Notes under the pieces: model-generated
Database searches by the model: none
The model's input: the letters and a program-made list of their open reading frames with translations, nothing else
What the model was told of the DNA's origin: nothing
Translations under genes and position numbers: made by a program
Part shown: piece by piece, positions 9,150-19,754 of the stretch
Numbering within the stretch: position 1 is the first letter of the stretch
Layout: every line of letters starts with the position of its first letter
Assembly (NCBI RefSeq): GCF_014694385.1
Contig: NZ_JAAOCA010000001.1
Location: forward strand, 186,001-250,000
Length of the DNA stretch: 64,000 bases
Source of the DNA: Pseudomonas typographi
GTDB lineage: Bacteria > Pseudomonadota > Gammaproteobacteria > Pseudomonadales > Pseudomonadaceae
Direction: 5' to 3'

Positions 9150-9674
9150 TCATTGGTTCAGGTTCTGGCGCAGCAGCAGTGTGCCGCCGCGCTGGGTAAA
9201 TTCAAGTCGTTTCAACGCGCTCATGCCCAGCAGCACCGTATCGTCGCCCAGGCCGGGAATCACTACCGCGCTCACCCCAGCCAGGTGGATGTCGCCTACT
9301 TGCAGCTCGCGCAAGCGGCTGCGAAAGCCTTCGACCCGGCCATTGGCCGTGCTCAACACCACGGGCAGGCCCTTGGCCAAGCCAAGTTCACGGGCTACCC
9401 CCTCGGGCACCGCCACCTCGGTGGCGCCGGTATCGAGCATCAACATCACCGGGCGGCCGTCTATCCGCCCGCTGGCAACAAAATGCCCCTGGCGATTGGC
9501 TTGCAGGCTGACCTGCACATACCCCTGGCCGTGGGTAGACGCTACCACAGGGTTGGGGTTTTCCTGGTGCCGTTCCCACTGGCCAAAGAACCGCGTGGCC
9601 AGGAACAGCCCCGCGCCCCAGGCGATAACCAGCAGCAAACGGCCCGCGCGCCGGCCCGGCGGGGCGGCCGTCAT
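9150..9674 (-). CDS. retropepsin-like aspartic protease, membrane-anchored
   Basis: A 174-residue protein with one N-terminal membrane segment (about residues 12-30), then a single retropepsin-type domain with the active-site motif LDTGAT (D81). A second hydrophobic-hydrophobic-G motif (VLLGMSAL) comes near the end, as in the TIGR02281/clan AA family. These act as dimers; the domain should face the periplasm. Its start overlaps the end of the upstream esterase gene by 4 bp (ATGA). It sits in the conserved parE-to-parC interval of pseudomonads; its target is unknown. Confidence 0.85.
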   Translation of the reverse strand: MTAAPPGRRAGRLLLVIAWGAGLFLATRFFGQWERHQENPNPVVASTHGQGYVQVSLQANRQGHFVASGRIDGRPVMLMLDTGATEVAVPEGVARELGLAKGLPVVLSTANGRVEGFRSRLRELQVGDIHLAGVSAVVIPGLGDDTVLLGMSALKRLEFTQRGGTLLLRQNLNQ

Positions 9675-10657
9675 GGCGAGGCCATCCAGCCACCCGGCGG
9701 GGCGGCGAAACGCCAGACCACCGGGCGCTGCTCACCATCGTTACGCGGCTGTTCGTTGTTGTCGGTACCCACCCAGGCGCCCTCGGCGTCCACCGCCAGC
9801 GCTTCGGTCAGGCCGTAGGGCTGATGGTACTGCCGTGCCGGCACCCGCGCCGTGGCGGCGAACGACCAACAGGCCTCGACGTCGCTGCTAGTGGTATCCC
9901 GCCGGCAGATACGGTAGGCATTGCGTTCGAGGGTGAACAACTTACCGCGGTACAGCGCCAAGTCGGAAAAATCCAGGTGCAACGGGAAACGTTGCGCCAG
10001 GCCCGTGGGCGCAAGCTGCTCGCCATCCTCGCTGAGCAACACGCATGGCCCGTCGCACCCCCAGCGTTCGCCGTGGCGCACCAGGCCGACCAGGCCCCGG
10101 CGCTCACGTTCGGCGGCTAGCCACAGGCGGTCACCGCCAGGCGCCACCGCCAACCCTTCGAAAATAGCGTTGAAGTTTTGCAAAAGGCCGGCGTGGCGGG
10201 CTTGTTGCACCACCTGGGGGTCGATGGCAAGCCAACGCGCAGGCCCGCTGGGCGGCACCTGCAACACCGCGGCATGCGCCTCGCTGACCAGGTAGGCGTT
10301 TTCGGCCTGGTCGCAACTGATGCCCTCGAAGTCGTGCGCGCCGCCGCGCACGAAACCGGCCGCCCAGGCAGCGAGGCGTATGTTCCAGGCCAAGCCGCTG
10401 GACGGCGGTTCGGGCACCTCGAAGCGCCGCGGCTCGGCTTGCCATACGGCGTGGGTGCGGTCGAAGCGGTAGATGCGGTCATCGTCGCGGTCCGACTCGC
10501 CCCACAACTGGCCGCCACACAGCGCAAGGCCCGACAGGTTGCCGCTGGGCATGCCATCGATCGGGTGCTCCGCCACCAGCTCAAGCTCCAGCGGCTCTGC
10601 CCGGGCCAACGGCACCAGGGCGAGCAACGCGCACAGCAGGGCGACCCATGGCGTCAA
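9671..10657 (-). CDS. exported esterase-like/phytase-fold protein
   Basis: The 328-residue protein has a clear signal peptide (ALLCALLALVPLARA, cut near residue 20). It then has a beta-propeller-like body with repeated motifs such as DFEGISCD and FEGLAVAPGGDRLWLAAER, matching the 'esterase-like activity of phytase' family. It is probably periplasmic; the substrate is not predictable. The start codon is TTG at 10657, fixed by a TTGA overlap with the parE stop and by a GAGG site inside parE; no in-frame ATG is available nearby. Confidence 0.8.
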   Translation of the reverse strand: MTPWVALLCALLALVPLARAEPLELELVAEHPIDGMPSGNLSGLALCGGQLWGESDRDDDRIYRFDRTHAVWQAEPRRFEVPEPPSSGLAWNIRLAAWAAGFVRGGAHDFEGISCDQAENAYLVSEAHAAVLQVPPSGPARWLAIDPQVVQQARHAGLLQNFNAIFEGLAVAPGGDRLWLAAERERRGLVGLVRHGERWGCDGPCVLLSEDGEQLAPTGLAQRFPLHLDFSDLALYRGKLFTLERNAYRICRRDTTSSDVEACWSFAATARVPARQYHQPYGLTEALAVDAEGAWVGTDNNEQPRNDGEQRPVVWRFAAPPGGWMASP

Positions 10658-12558
10658 ACGAGCACCTCGGCCAGGTTGCCCTTGGATTCCAGCCAGTTCT
10701 TACGATCACCCGCGCGTTTTTTGGCCAGCATCATGTCCATGATCTCGCGCGTGGGTTCGGGGTTATCCAGCGCCAACTGCACCAGGCGCCGAGTGTTCGG
10801 GTCCATGGTGGTTTCACGAAGTTGCGGCGGGTTCATCTCGCCCAAACCCTTGAAGCGCGTTACCTGGGGTTTGCCGCGCTTTTTCTCGGCCACCAGGCGG
10901 TCGAGAATGCCATCGCGCTCGGCTTCGTCCAGCGCGTAATAGATGTCCTTGCCCAAATCGATGCGGTACAGCGGCGGCATGGCGACATACACATGCCCCG
11001 CCTCTACCAAAGGCCGGAAGTGCTGCAGGAACAGCGCGCATAACAGCGTTGCGATGTGCAGGCCATCGGAGTCGGCGTCGGCGAGGATACAGATTTTACC
11101 GTAGCGCAACTGGCCGAGGTCCGCGGCGCCTGGGTCCACGCCGATGGCCACGGCGATGTTGTGCACTTCCTGGCTGGCCAATACTTCGTTGCCATCGACT
11201 TCCCAGGTGTTGAGGATTTTCCCGCGCAGCGGCAGGATGGCCTGGAATTCTTTGTCGCGGGCCTGCTTGGCCGAACCGCCGGCCGAATCGCCCTCGACCA
11301 GGAACAGCTCAGCCCGGGCCGGGTCCTGGCCAGCGCAGTCCGCCAGTTTGCCGGGCAGTGCCGGCCCCTGGGTGATGCGCTTGCGCTCGACCTTTTTGCT
11401 CGCTTTCAGCCGCCTGCCGGCGTTGCTGATCGCCAGCTCCGCCAGTTGCAAGCCCAACTCAGGGTGCTCGTTGAGCCACAGGCTGAAGGCATCCTTGACC
11501 ACGCCGGCGACGAACGCCGCCGCCTGGCGTGACGACAGCCGTTCCTTGGTTTGGCCGGAGAATTGTGGGTCTTGCATCTTGGCCGACAGCACGAAGGCGA
11601 TGCGCTCCCATACATCTTCCGGGGCCAGCTTCAACCCCCGCGGCAGCAAGTTGCGAAATTCGCAGAACTCGCGCATGGCATCGAGCAGGCCCTGGCGCAG
11701 GCCGTTCACATGGGTGCCGCCCTGGGCCGTGGGGATCAGGTTAACGTAGCTTTCCTGCACGCTCTCGCCGCCTTCGGGCAGCCACAGCAGGGCCCAATCG
11801 ACCGCCTCTTGGTTGCCGGCCAAGCTGCCGCAGAACGGTGCCAGCGGCAACCGGGGGTAGTCGGCCACCGAATCGGCCAAGTAGGAGCGCAGGCCGTCTT
11901 CGTAGTGCCACTCGACTTTTTCGCCGGTGCCTTTGTCTTCGAAGCTTACCGCCAGGCCCGGGCACAGCACCGCCTTGGCCTTGAGCACGTGCTTGAGGCG
12001 GCTCACGGAAAACTTGGGCGAATCGAAATACTTTGGGTCCGGCGCAAAATACACGCTGGTGCCGGTATTACGCTTGCCCACGGTGCCGATCACTTCGAGG
12101 TCGGTAGCCTTGAAGCCATCGGCAAAAGTCATTTGGTACTCGTTGCCATCACGCTTGACGCGTACCCGCACCTGGGTGGACAACGCATTGACCACCGAGA
12201 TGCCGACCCCATGCAGGCCCCCGGAGAACTGGTAGTTCTTGTTGGAGAACTTACCGCCGGCGTGCAGCTTGGTCAGAATCAGCTCTACCCCCGATACGCC
12301 CTCCTCGGGGTGGATATCCACCGGCATGCCGCGGCCGTCGTCGGTCACTTCCAGGGAGTGGTCGGCATGCAGGACCACCTCGATCGCACGGGCGTGCCCG
12401 GCCAGGGCTTCGTCGACACTGTTGTCGATCACTTCCTGGGCCAAGTGGTTGGGCCGGCTGGTATCGGTGTACATGCCCGGGCGTTTGCGTACCGGGTCGA
12501 GGCCCGAGAGGACTTCGATGGCGTCTGCGTTATAGGCGCTAGCGCTGGGGTTGGCCAT
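10654..12558 (-). CDS. parE: DNA topoisomerase IV subunit B
   Basis: The ATPase subunit partnering ParC. The GHKL ATP site (DNSVDEALAGHA, DDGRGMPVDIHPEEG, GGLHGVGISVVNALS) and the Toprim motifs (EGDSAGGSA, ILADADSDG) are all present. With the start at 12558 it has 634 residues (MANPSASAYNADAIEV...), the length I recall for P. putida-type ParE. An upstream ATG at 12573 adds MTTRP but has no ribosome site, and the inner one is also weak, so the start is uncertain. It follows yqiA closely and overlaps the next gene by 4 bp, so yqiA, parE and the two small exported-protein genes read as one unit. Confidence 0.97.
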   Translation of the reverse strand: MANPSASAYNADAIEVLSGLDPVRKRPGMYTDTSRPNHLAQEVIDNSVDEALAGHARAIEVVLHADHSLEVTDDGRGMPVDIHPEEGVSGVELILTKLHAGGKFSNKNYQFSGGLHGVGISVVNALSTQVRVRVKRDGNEYQMTFADGFKATDLEVIGTVGKRNTGTSVYFAPDPKYFDSPKFSVSRLKHVLKAKAVLCPGLAVSFEDKGTGEKVEWHYEDGLRSYLADSVADYPRLPLAPFCGSLAGNQEAVDWALLWLPEGGESVQESYVNLIPTAQGGTHVNGLRQGLLDAMREFCEFRNLLPRGLKLAPEDVWERIAFVLSAKMQDPQFSGQTKERLSSRQAAAFVAGVVKDAFSLWLNEHPELGLQLAELAISNAGRRLKASKKVERKRITQGPALPGKLADCAGQDPARAELFLVEGDSAGGSAKQARDKEFQAILPLRGKILNTWEVDGNEVLASQEVHNIAVAIGVDPGAADLGQLRYGKICILADADSDGLHIATLLCALFLQHFRPLVEAGHVYVAMPPLYRIDLGKDIYYALDEAERDGILDRLVAEKKRGKPQVTRFKGLGEMNPPQLRETTMDPNTRRLVQLALDNPEPTREIMDMMLAKKRAGDRKNWLESKGNLAEVLV

Positions 12559-12578
12559 GGGTCTCGTCGTCATAAGGT

Positions 12579-13184
12579 TTAAATCATTGAAAAGTCAATG
12601 CCCCGGCAGCGTTCCGGAGCGATACCGGCCATGGCCAGCAGCTCGGGTAAACGCTGGCCGAAGCCTTGGTAGCCATGGTCCCCGCCCGCTTGCACGTCGA
12701 CCACGCAGCCTTGGTAAAAGCGCTCGGCATGGCGATAGTCAAGGGTTTCGTCGCCCGCCTGCAACCATACGCGGATCCGCCCGCCACAGGCCGGTGGTGC
12801 GACTTCCAGTTCGGCCAAGGCGGTAATGTGATCACGGGTAAGCTCCCAGGTTTCGCCGCTGTAGAGGTTGCGCTGGGTGCCCAAGGCGCCGTCGAACAAG
12901 CGGTGGGGGTTGACCGCCGGGTTGACCAGCAGCGCCTGCAAGCCATGCCGTTGCGCCAAGTGGGTGGCATAGTAGCCCCCCAGCGAACTGCCGACCAGCA
13001 ATGGCGCACCACCCAATGTTTCAATGGCGTGCTCAAGCTGGCCCATGGCCTGGCGCGGGTGGTGATGCAACGCCGGCACCTGAACCTGCCCGGCCATGCC
13101 CAACAGGGCCATGGCGGTGCTGAGCTGCTGCGCCTTGCGCGAGGCTGGCGAACTGTTAAGGCCGTGGATGTACAGTATGCCCAT
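12579..13184 (-). CDS. yqiA: YqiA-family alpha/beta hydrolase (esterase)
   Basis: A 201-residue minimal alpha/beta hydrolase: the oxyanion-region motif YIHGLNSSP at 5-13, nucleophile elbow GSSLGG with S67, and the late GGDHGYQGF segment supplying the His. YqiA of E. coli hydrolyses short acyl esters in vitro; its physiological role is not established. The start overlaps the cpdA stop by one base (TGATG). The cpdA-yqiA-parE order is conserved in gammaproteobacteria. Confidence 0.9.
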   Translation of the reverse strand: MGILYIHGLNSSPASRKAQQLSTAMALLGMAGQVQVPALHHHPRQAMGQLEHAIETLGGAPLLVGSSLGGYYATHLAQRHGLQALLVNPAVNPHRLFDGALGTQRNLYSGETWELTRDHITALAELEVAPPACGGRIRVWLQAGDETLDYRHAERFYQGCVVDVQAGGDHGYQGFGQRLPELLAMAGIAPERCRGIDFSMI

Positions 13185-13996
13185 CAGTGGCCACTGCCGC
13201 CGGGGTGTTGGCTGAACTCGAACCCCGGCAGCCGCACCACGCCTGTTTCCAGGTTGCCATCAGGGTGCAGGCGCAACCAACGGTAGCCTGGTGCAATGCG
13301 GTCCAGGGCGAAAGCCTCGGCGCGCGGGGCGAACTGAATGCAGGTCGAGGGCGAGGCAAGCAGGCGCACGCCGTTGCGCAGGGTGTCCCATTCCTGGTGG
13401 ACGTGCCCCCAGAGGATGGCCCGTACTTGCGGGTACCGGTCGGTCACCTCGAAAAATTCCCCGGCGTTGCGAAGGCCGATGGGCTCCATCCAGGCGCAGC
13501 CGATTGAGACCGGGTGGTGATGCAGGCAAACCAGGTGGTGGCGGCTGGGCTCGTCGGCCAGGGCATCCTCCAGCAAGCGCAGTTGGTCGGTGGACAATAC
13601 CCCCGGTATCGAGCCCGGCACCGTCGAGTCGAGCATCACCACGCGCCAGTTACCCATATCGGTCACTGGGTCGAGCAGTTCGCGTTCGCCGTAGAGCTGC
13701 TGCATCACTGCGGGTTCATCGTGGTTACCAGCAAGCCAGCGTTTCGGGGCCTTGATGCACGCGGTCGTCTGGGCAAAGCGCTGGTACGACGCCGCCGTGC
13801 CATCCTGGGACAGGTCGCCGGTGGCAAGCAGCAGGTCGATGGCGGGCAGTTCGGCGAGCGCCTGGCGCACCACCTGTTCGAGGCTGGCAGCGGTGTTCAT
13901 GCCGTGCAACGTGCCGTCTTCTTCAGCGAACAGATGGCTGTCGGTCAGTTGTAGCAACAACACCGAGTCATCGGGGGTCGCGTAAACGTTCGGCAA
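13184..13996 (-). CDS. cpdA: 3',5'-cyclic AMP phosphodiesterase
   Basis: A calcineurin-like metallophosphoesterase of 270 residues with the full motif set: LTDSHLF (D19, H21), ATGDLSQDG, AGNHDEP, LHHHP and GHVHQEWD. The CpdA family hydrolyses cAMP and so lowers Vfr/CRP signalling. The start is a TTG (13996) with a GGAGA ribosome site at proper spacing; the protein begins MPNVYATPDDSVLLLQLTD. A 125-bp gap (13997-14121) separates it from the DUF1249 gene, so it may have its own promoter. Confidence 0.93.
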   Translation of the reverse strand: MPNVYATPDDSVLLLQLTDSHLFAEEDGTLHGMNTAASLEQVVRQALAELPAIDLLLATGDLSQDGTAASYQRFAQTTACIKAPKRWLAGNHDEPAVMQQLYGERELLDPVTDMGNWRVVMLDSTVPGSIPGVLSTDQLRLLEDALADEPSRHHLVCLHHHPVSIGCAWMEPIGLRNAGEFFEVTDRYPQVRAILWGHVHQEWDTLRNGVRLLASPSTCIQFAPRAEAFALDRIAPGYRWLRLHPDGNLETGVVRLPGFEFSQHPGGSGH

Positions 13997-14121
13997 GGCC
14001 GTCTCCCATGGGCGAATGTGCTGCGATTATGGTGCGCACAGGCGAAACCGGCAAATGCTTGGGTGGTAGCCTGCGGCGCGGCCCGGCCCGGGTGTGCGGC
14101 GTTTGCCGTGTTGGCCAGGTG

Positions 14122-14574
14122 CTACCTGACCGTTTCGTACTCGTGGCCGCAGGCCAGGCAGTGGCTGAGCCATTCGCCGAGGAACAGGTTGAGCTGGGCT
14201 TTTTCGTCGGGCTGGTGCATGGCCGCATTGGGGTACGGGTAGATGCTGCGAAAGCGCCGAGTATGCTCGGCGCCGATAACCTCGGCCATGCGCGCATCGT
14301 GGTAAACCTGCACTTCCATATGGGGTACCGGCAACCACGGCAGGCCGTGTTGCTGGCTCACCCACAAGGTACTGGTATAGGGGCCAGCCTGGGCGACCTC
14401 GATCACCAGCACGCCGAGCATCTGGTCGGCTTGGCTGATGGCGATACGGCGCGAACGCTGATCGACGCGCATGCCGGGCAGCAGGCGCATCAAACGTGCG
14501 TAATTGGCCTCGCAGGCCGCTTGCAACCCGGCCAGGTCGACCCGGTAGCGTTCGCGCAACAGATTCACTTCCAC
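14122..14574 (-). CDS. DUF1249 (YqiB-like) protein
   Basis: A 150-residue soluble protein of the DUF1249 family, recognisable by the opening YRVDLAGLQAACEANYARLMRLLP, the MEVQVYHDARMAEV segment and a C-terminal EKAQLNLFLGEWLSHCLACGH. Function unknown. The gene starts with GTG (14574), overlaps the end of nudF by 10 bp and has an AAGGGGGAT ribosome site within nudF, so it is translationally coupled to it. The nudF-yqiB-cpdA-yqiA order is an old conserved cluster. Confidence 0.9.
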   Translation of the reverse strand: MEVNLLRERYRVDLAGLQAACEANYARLMRLLPGMRVDQRSRRIAISQADQMLGVLVIEVAQAGPYTSTLWVSQQHGLPWLPVPHMEVQVYHDARMAEVIGAEHTRRFRSIYPYPNAAMHQPDEKAQLNLFLGEWLSHCLACGHEYETVR

Positions 14575-15185
14575 ATCCCCCTTACTTCGTCGCGGTTAAG
14601 GGCCAACCATTGGATGGCAATGATGGCCGCCGCGTTGATGATCTTGCCGTCGCGCACGGCCTGCAGCGCGTCCTCGAACGGCCAAACCTTCACGCGGATG
14701 TCTTCGCCTTCTTCTTCGAGGCCGTGCAGGCCGCCAGCCTGGCTACTGTCGCATTGCCCCAAGTACAAATGCACGTATTCATCGCTACCGCCGGGCGACG
14801 GAAAATACGAAGTGATGGGCCACAACCGCTTCAGTGCAAGCCCAGCTTCCTCTTCCGCTTCGCGGTGCGCAACCTCCTCGGGTGGCTCGCCGGGCTTGTC
14901 GATCAGCCCGGCGACCATCTCGATCAACCACGGGTTGGCGACCTTCTTCATAGCACCGACGCGAAACTGCTCGATCAGTACCACCGCATCGGCAGCCGGA
15001 TCATAAGGCAGCACACACACCGCGTCGTGGCGCACGAATAGTTCACGGCTGACCTGCCGGCCCATACCGCCCGCGAACAGCTCGTGGCGCAGGTACAGCC
15101 TATCGACCTTGTAAAACCCCGTGAAGCAGTTTTCGCGCTTGTCGATCTCGACCTTGCTCGGTACGGAGTGGGTCGCGTCTGTCAT
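14565..15185 (-). CDS. nudF: ADP-ribose pyrophosphatase (Nudix)
   Basis: A 206-residue Nudix hydrolase that converts ADP-ribose to AMP and ribose 5-phosphate. The Nudix box runs from GLIDKPGEPP to HREAEEEAGL with the metal-binding REAEEEAG core intact. The first loop is one residue longer than the G-x5-E rule. The family context (ELFVRHDAVCVLPYDP, EQFRVGAM, YFPSPGGSDEYVHLYLG) is clear. I start at ATG 15185 (MTDATHS), which has an AGGA site about 10 bases upstream; the frame is open for 21 more codons. First gene of the nudF-DUF1249 unit. Confidence 0.93.
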   Translation of the reverse strand: MTDATHSVPSKVEIDKRENCFTGFYKVDRLYLRHELFAGGMGRQVSRELFVRHDAVCVLPYDPAADAVVLIEQFRVGAMKKVANPWLIEMVAGLIDKPGEPPEEVAHREAEEEAGLALKRLWPITSYFPSPGGSDEYVHLYLGQCDSSQAGGLHGLEEEGEDIRVKVWPFEDALQAVRDGKIINAAAIIAIQWLALNRDEVRGMWK

Positions 15186-15310
15186 GGCATTCCTCGTATC
15201 TCGCATGGGGTTTGGCATCCTATCGCGCCCGCCGGCCTTACGCAGCACCTGGGCGGCAAACGGCAGGTTAGACAGTGTGTGTAGGGCAGGTGCGCGGATA
15301 ATTCAAGCGC

Positions 15311-15326
15311 GAGTGTGGTGTTTCAG
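15311..15326. repeat. remnant of the palindromic repeat terminus
   Basis: gagtgtggtgtttcag here equals the first 16 bases of the 43845-44011 element except for one base. No matching opposite arm was found within the 267-bp gap 15186-15452, so this looks like a solitary end fragment. Confidence 0.4.
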
Positions 15327-15452
15327 CCATTGGCTACACCCTTTTTAACGCATCAGCGCTTGTGCGAACGGTTGGGCCACCATACAAGGCTGGTCGCGAA
15401 CTGAGGGTGCCGTTTATAGTCCAACCACGATCTTTGAAGCCGAAGGACTACC

Positions 15453-16190
15453 ATGTCGCTGTCGAAATGCTTTGCCCTGGCCCTTATTGCCTTGGCCCTG
15501 GGTGCTTGCCAGAGCCTGTTCCAACCCGACTACGACAAGCCGCTACCGGCGCAACGTGACGCTTGGGAACACATCAAGCCTGGCTGCGACAGCGCCGACT
15601 GCCCACTGGTGAACGTCGACGCCGTGCGCTTTCCCAGCGAGCCAGCGCTGGATGGGCAGATACAACAGCGCCTGCTCGGCATGGCTGGCGTACACCCCAC
15701 GCCACCAAGCCTGCAGGCATTCGAACAGCAGTTTCTGGCCAGCGCCCCGCCCCGCTCTGCCACCTACTTGCAGGCCAAGGTACGCGAACAGCATGACGGC
15801 TTGGTGATCGTGGAGCTTTCGAGCTACCTCGACCAAGGCGGCGCCCATGGCGCGCCTGGGCGCGGGTTTATTAATTATTCACGGGCCCAACACAAAGCGC
15901 TGGGCCTGGGCGATATGCTCGTACCCGGGCAAGAAACCGCCTTTTGGCTGGCCGCGCAAGAGGCCCACCGGGGTTGGCTGATCAACACGAAATTGGACCA
16001 AGATGCCGGTTTCGTCAAGCAGTGGCCGTTCCAGAAAACCGAGAACATCGCCTTGACCCAGGCGGCCGTGGTGCTCAAATACGATGTGAGCACGCTGGCG
16101 CCCTATGCACTGGGCCACATCGAACTGGCCATCCCCTACGCACGCCTAAGTGGCGTCATCAAACCCGAGCTGGTGCCGGCGCGCGGTTGA
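15453..16190 (+). CDS. DUF3298/RsiV-like exported lipoprotein
   Basis: The 245-residue protein begins MSLSKCFALALIALALGACQ, a signal peptide with lipobox LGAC, so it should be membrane-anchored through Cys19. The later part (YLDQGGAHGAPGRGFINYS, LGLGDMLVPGQETAF and FQKTENIALTQ) fits the DUF3298/RsiV-like family found in anti-sigma and peptidoglycan-related proteins. No catalytic role is evident. A matching gene follows nudF in P. aeruginosa. Its 3' end overlaps the convergent cytX-like gene by 32 bp. Confidence 0.8.
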   Translation: MSLSKCFALALIALALGACQSLFQPDYDKPLPAQRDAWEHIKPGCDSADCPLVNVDAVRFPSEPALDGQIQQRLLGMAGVHPTPPSLQAFEQQFLASAPPRSATYLQAKVREQHDGLVIVELSSYLDQGGAHGAPGRGFINYSRAQHKALGLGDMLVPGQETAFWLAAQEAHRGWLINTKLDQDAGFVKQWPFQKTENIALTQAAVVLKYDVSTLAPYALGHIELAIPYARLSGVIKPELVPARG

Positions 16191-17445
16191 AAGCGCGGCC
16201 CAGCAAGGCGTAAAGCACGCCGGCAAGCAGCAGCGAGGGCAGCGTAGCTCCTACGTCGGGGTAAACGTTGGCCAACACCTGGTAGGTGGCCACCCCGCCC
16301 GCCCACGCCAGCAACGCCGGCCAGCCGAAGGCCCGCAGGGCTTCACCGGCTTGGCGCCGGCGCAGCATGAAGTGGTCCACCAGCACCACGCCGAACAGCG
16401 GTGCGAACACCGAGCCGATCAGTAGCAAGAAGTTCTGGTATTGGGCCAGCGGCGCGAAGGCGGCGATCAGGGTGCACAACACACCAATACCCAGTGCCAG
16501 GTGGCGTACCGCCAGTTTGGCCAACAGGCCTACCGACACGGCAGCCGAATGAATATCGGCAAACGCGTTTTCAGATTCATCGAGCAGGATCAACAACAAC
16601 GGCACGCCCAGGCCAGCACCGGCCAGTGCCAGTAACAAGGCGTTGGCCTCGCCGCTGGGGGCGAACGCCAGGGTGTAGGCGACGCCCAAGCCCATCAGCC
16701 ACAGGTTGCCGAAGAAGAACCCCAGAGCGGTGCCACCAAAGGTGCTGCGCGCGCTACGGCCGAAGCGCGAATAGTCAGCGATCAGCGGTAGCCACGACAG
16801 CGGCATGGCGATGGCAATGTCGAAGCCGACCGCCAGCGGCAGCGAGCCATCGCCCCCCTGTTGCCACAGGGTGTGAAGGTCGGCCCGGTACAGCAGGTTG
16901 CCCGTCAGCCACAGGCATGCCGCCAGCAGCAGCCAAATCCCCCATTTGCGCAATACCCGGCGCACGAAGGTCAAGGGCCCGGCCACCGCCAGCCAGGTGA
17001 CCAGGGCACCGAATAGCAGCGTCCAGGCCAGTGGCTGGGCCAGTACCGAATGCTCGCCGAAAGCCTTGGCGCCCAACAGGCTGGCGGCATCGCGCATCAC
17101 GATGATTTCGAAGGCGCCCCAACCCACCAGTTGCAGCAGGTTGAGCAGCGCCGGCAGTGCCGCACCGTGCCGGCCCAGGCTCTGGCGCAGCGCGGCCATG
17201 GCCGACAGGCCGGTATCGGTGCCGACGGTGCCAGCGCTGGCCAGCAGCAGCACACCCACCAGGGTACCGAGCACGATGGCCAACAACCCTTGCGCCAGGC
17301 CCAGGCCCGGCGCCAACAGCGCGCCGGTTTGCAACACCATCAGGCCAACGCCCAAGGAAAACCAGAGGGAAAACAGGTCGCGCCCGCCCAGCACACGCTG
17401 GTCGGTGCCAATCACGGCATTGGGTGAATAGGAAACTGGGTTCAT
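16159..17445 (-). CDS. cytX: NCS1-type transporter, probable hydroxymethylpyrimidine permease
   Basis: A 428-residue polytopic membrane protein with about 12 hydrophobic segments and the nucleobase:cation symporter-1 signature region (LPLIADYSRFGRSARS). It lies downstream of thiC behind a TPP riboswitch. In this position the NCS1 member is CytX, the predicted importer of the thiamin precursor hydroxymethylpyrimidine. Identity as CytX rests mainly on this context; cytosine permease is the alternative. Start ATG 17445 (MNPVSYSPN) is preceded by AAGAGA; the gap to thiC is 62 bp. Confidence 0.82.
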   Translation of the reverse strand: MNPVSYSPNAVIGTDQRVLGGRDLFSLWFSLGVGLMVLQTGALLAPGLGLAQGLLAIVLGTLVGVLLLASAGTVGTDTGLSAMAALRQSLGRHGAALPALLNLLQLVGWGAFEIIVMRDAASLLGAKAFGEHSVLAQPLAWTLLFGALVTWLAVAGPLTFVRRVLRKWGIWLLLAACLWLTGNLLYRADLHTLWQQGGDGSLPLAVGFDIAIAMPLSWLPLIADYSRFGRSARSTFGGTALGFFFGNLWLMGLGVAYTLAFAPSGEANALLLALAGAGLGVPLLLILLDESENAFADIHSAAVSVGLLAKLAVRHLALGIGVLCTLIAAFAPLAQYQNFLLLIGSVFAPLFGVVLVDHFMLRRRQAGEALRAFGWPALLAWAGGVATYQVLANVYPDVGATLPSLLLAGVLYALLGRAFNRAPAPARV

Positions 17446-17507
17446 GGCGGTCTCTTGAAAAAATGAACAAGGCGGCCGGGCAGGCGGGGTCCCCTGCCCG
17501 GTGGGCG

Positions 17508-19454
<1,947 letters not shown>

Positions 19455-19538
19455 CTAGGCAGCAGCGTGCCGGGCCGGATGGAGCGCGTGCACGCATCCG
19501 GGGCCCAACACAAGAGGGCTCGCCGGAAAACGAGCAAT

Positions 19539-19628
19539 CTTGTTCCCTACGCAGGCATCAACCTGATCAGGTTCAACGGGATCCGGAATCATCCGATCTC
19601 AGCCTCTTACCCAAGGCACCCCGACAAG
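19539..19628 (-). promoter_or_regulatory. TPP riboswitch (THI element) upstream of thiC
   Basis: On the minus strand the leader reads gtcggggtgccttgg, then ggctgagatcggatg, then gttgaacctgatcagg and tgcctgcgtagggaac, i.e. the full conserved THI-box core (CUGAGA, ACCUGAUC and the final GGGAA) in the right order. It ends about 145 bases before the thiC start. The expression platform lies between; a short hairpin (gctcg/cgagc at 19518-19535) is visible there but lacks a U-run, so translational control is more likely than termination. The 360-bp gap 19395-19754 also holds the divergent tolC promoter region, not resolved. Confidence 0.95.
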
Positions 19629-19754
19629 AACAACCGGCAGTGTAGTCAACCCTGGGCGATAACGCCATCGGCCGGGATAGATCCGCCGCGCCCGTGGTCG
19701 GACACAACGGCGCCACGTATATTCGGGCCAGCATTGGCATTGGGGATCAAAGGA

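Noticed and set aside
7016..9199. 727-codon plus-strand frame opposite parC
   Set aside because: Antisense shadow of parC; His/Gln/Gly-rich translation typical of reversed high-GC coding sequence.
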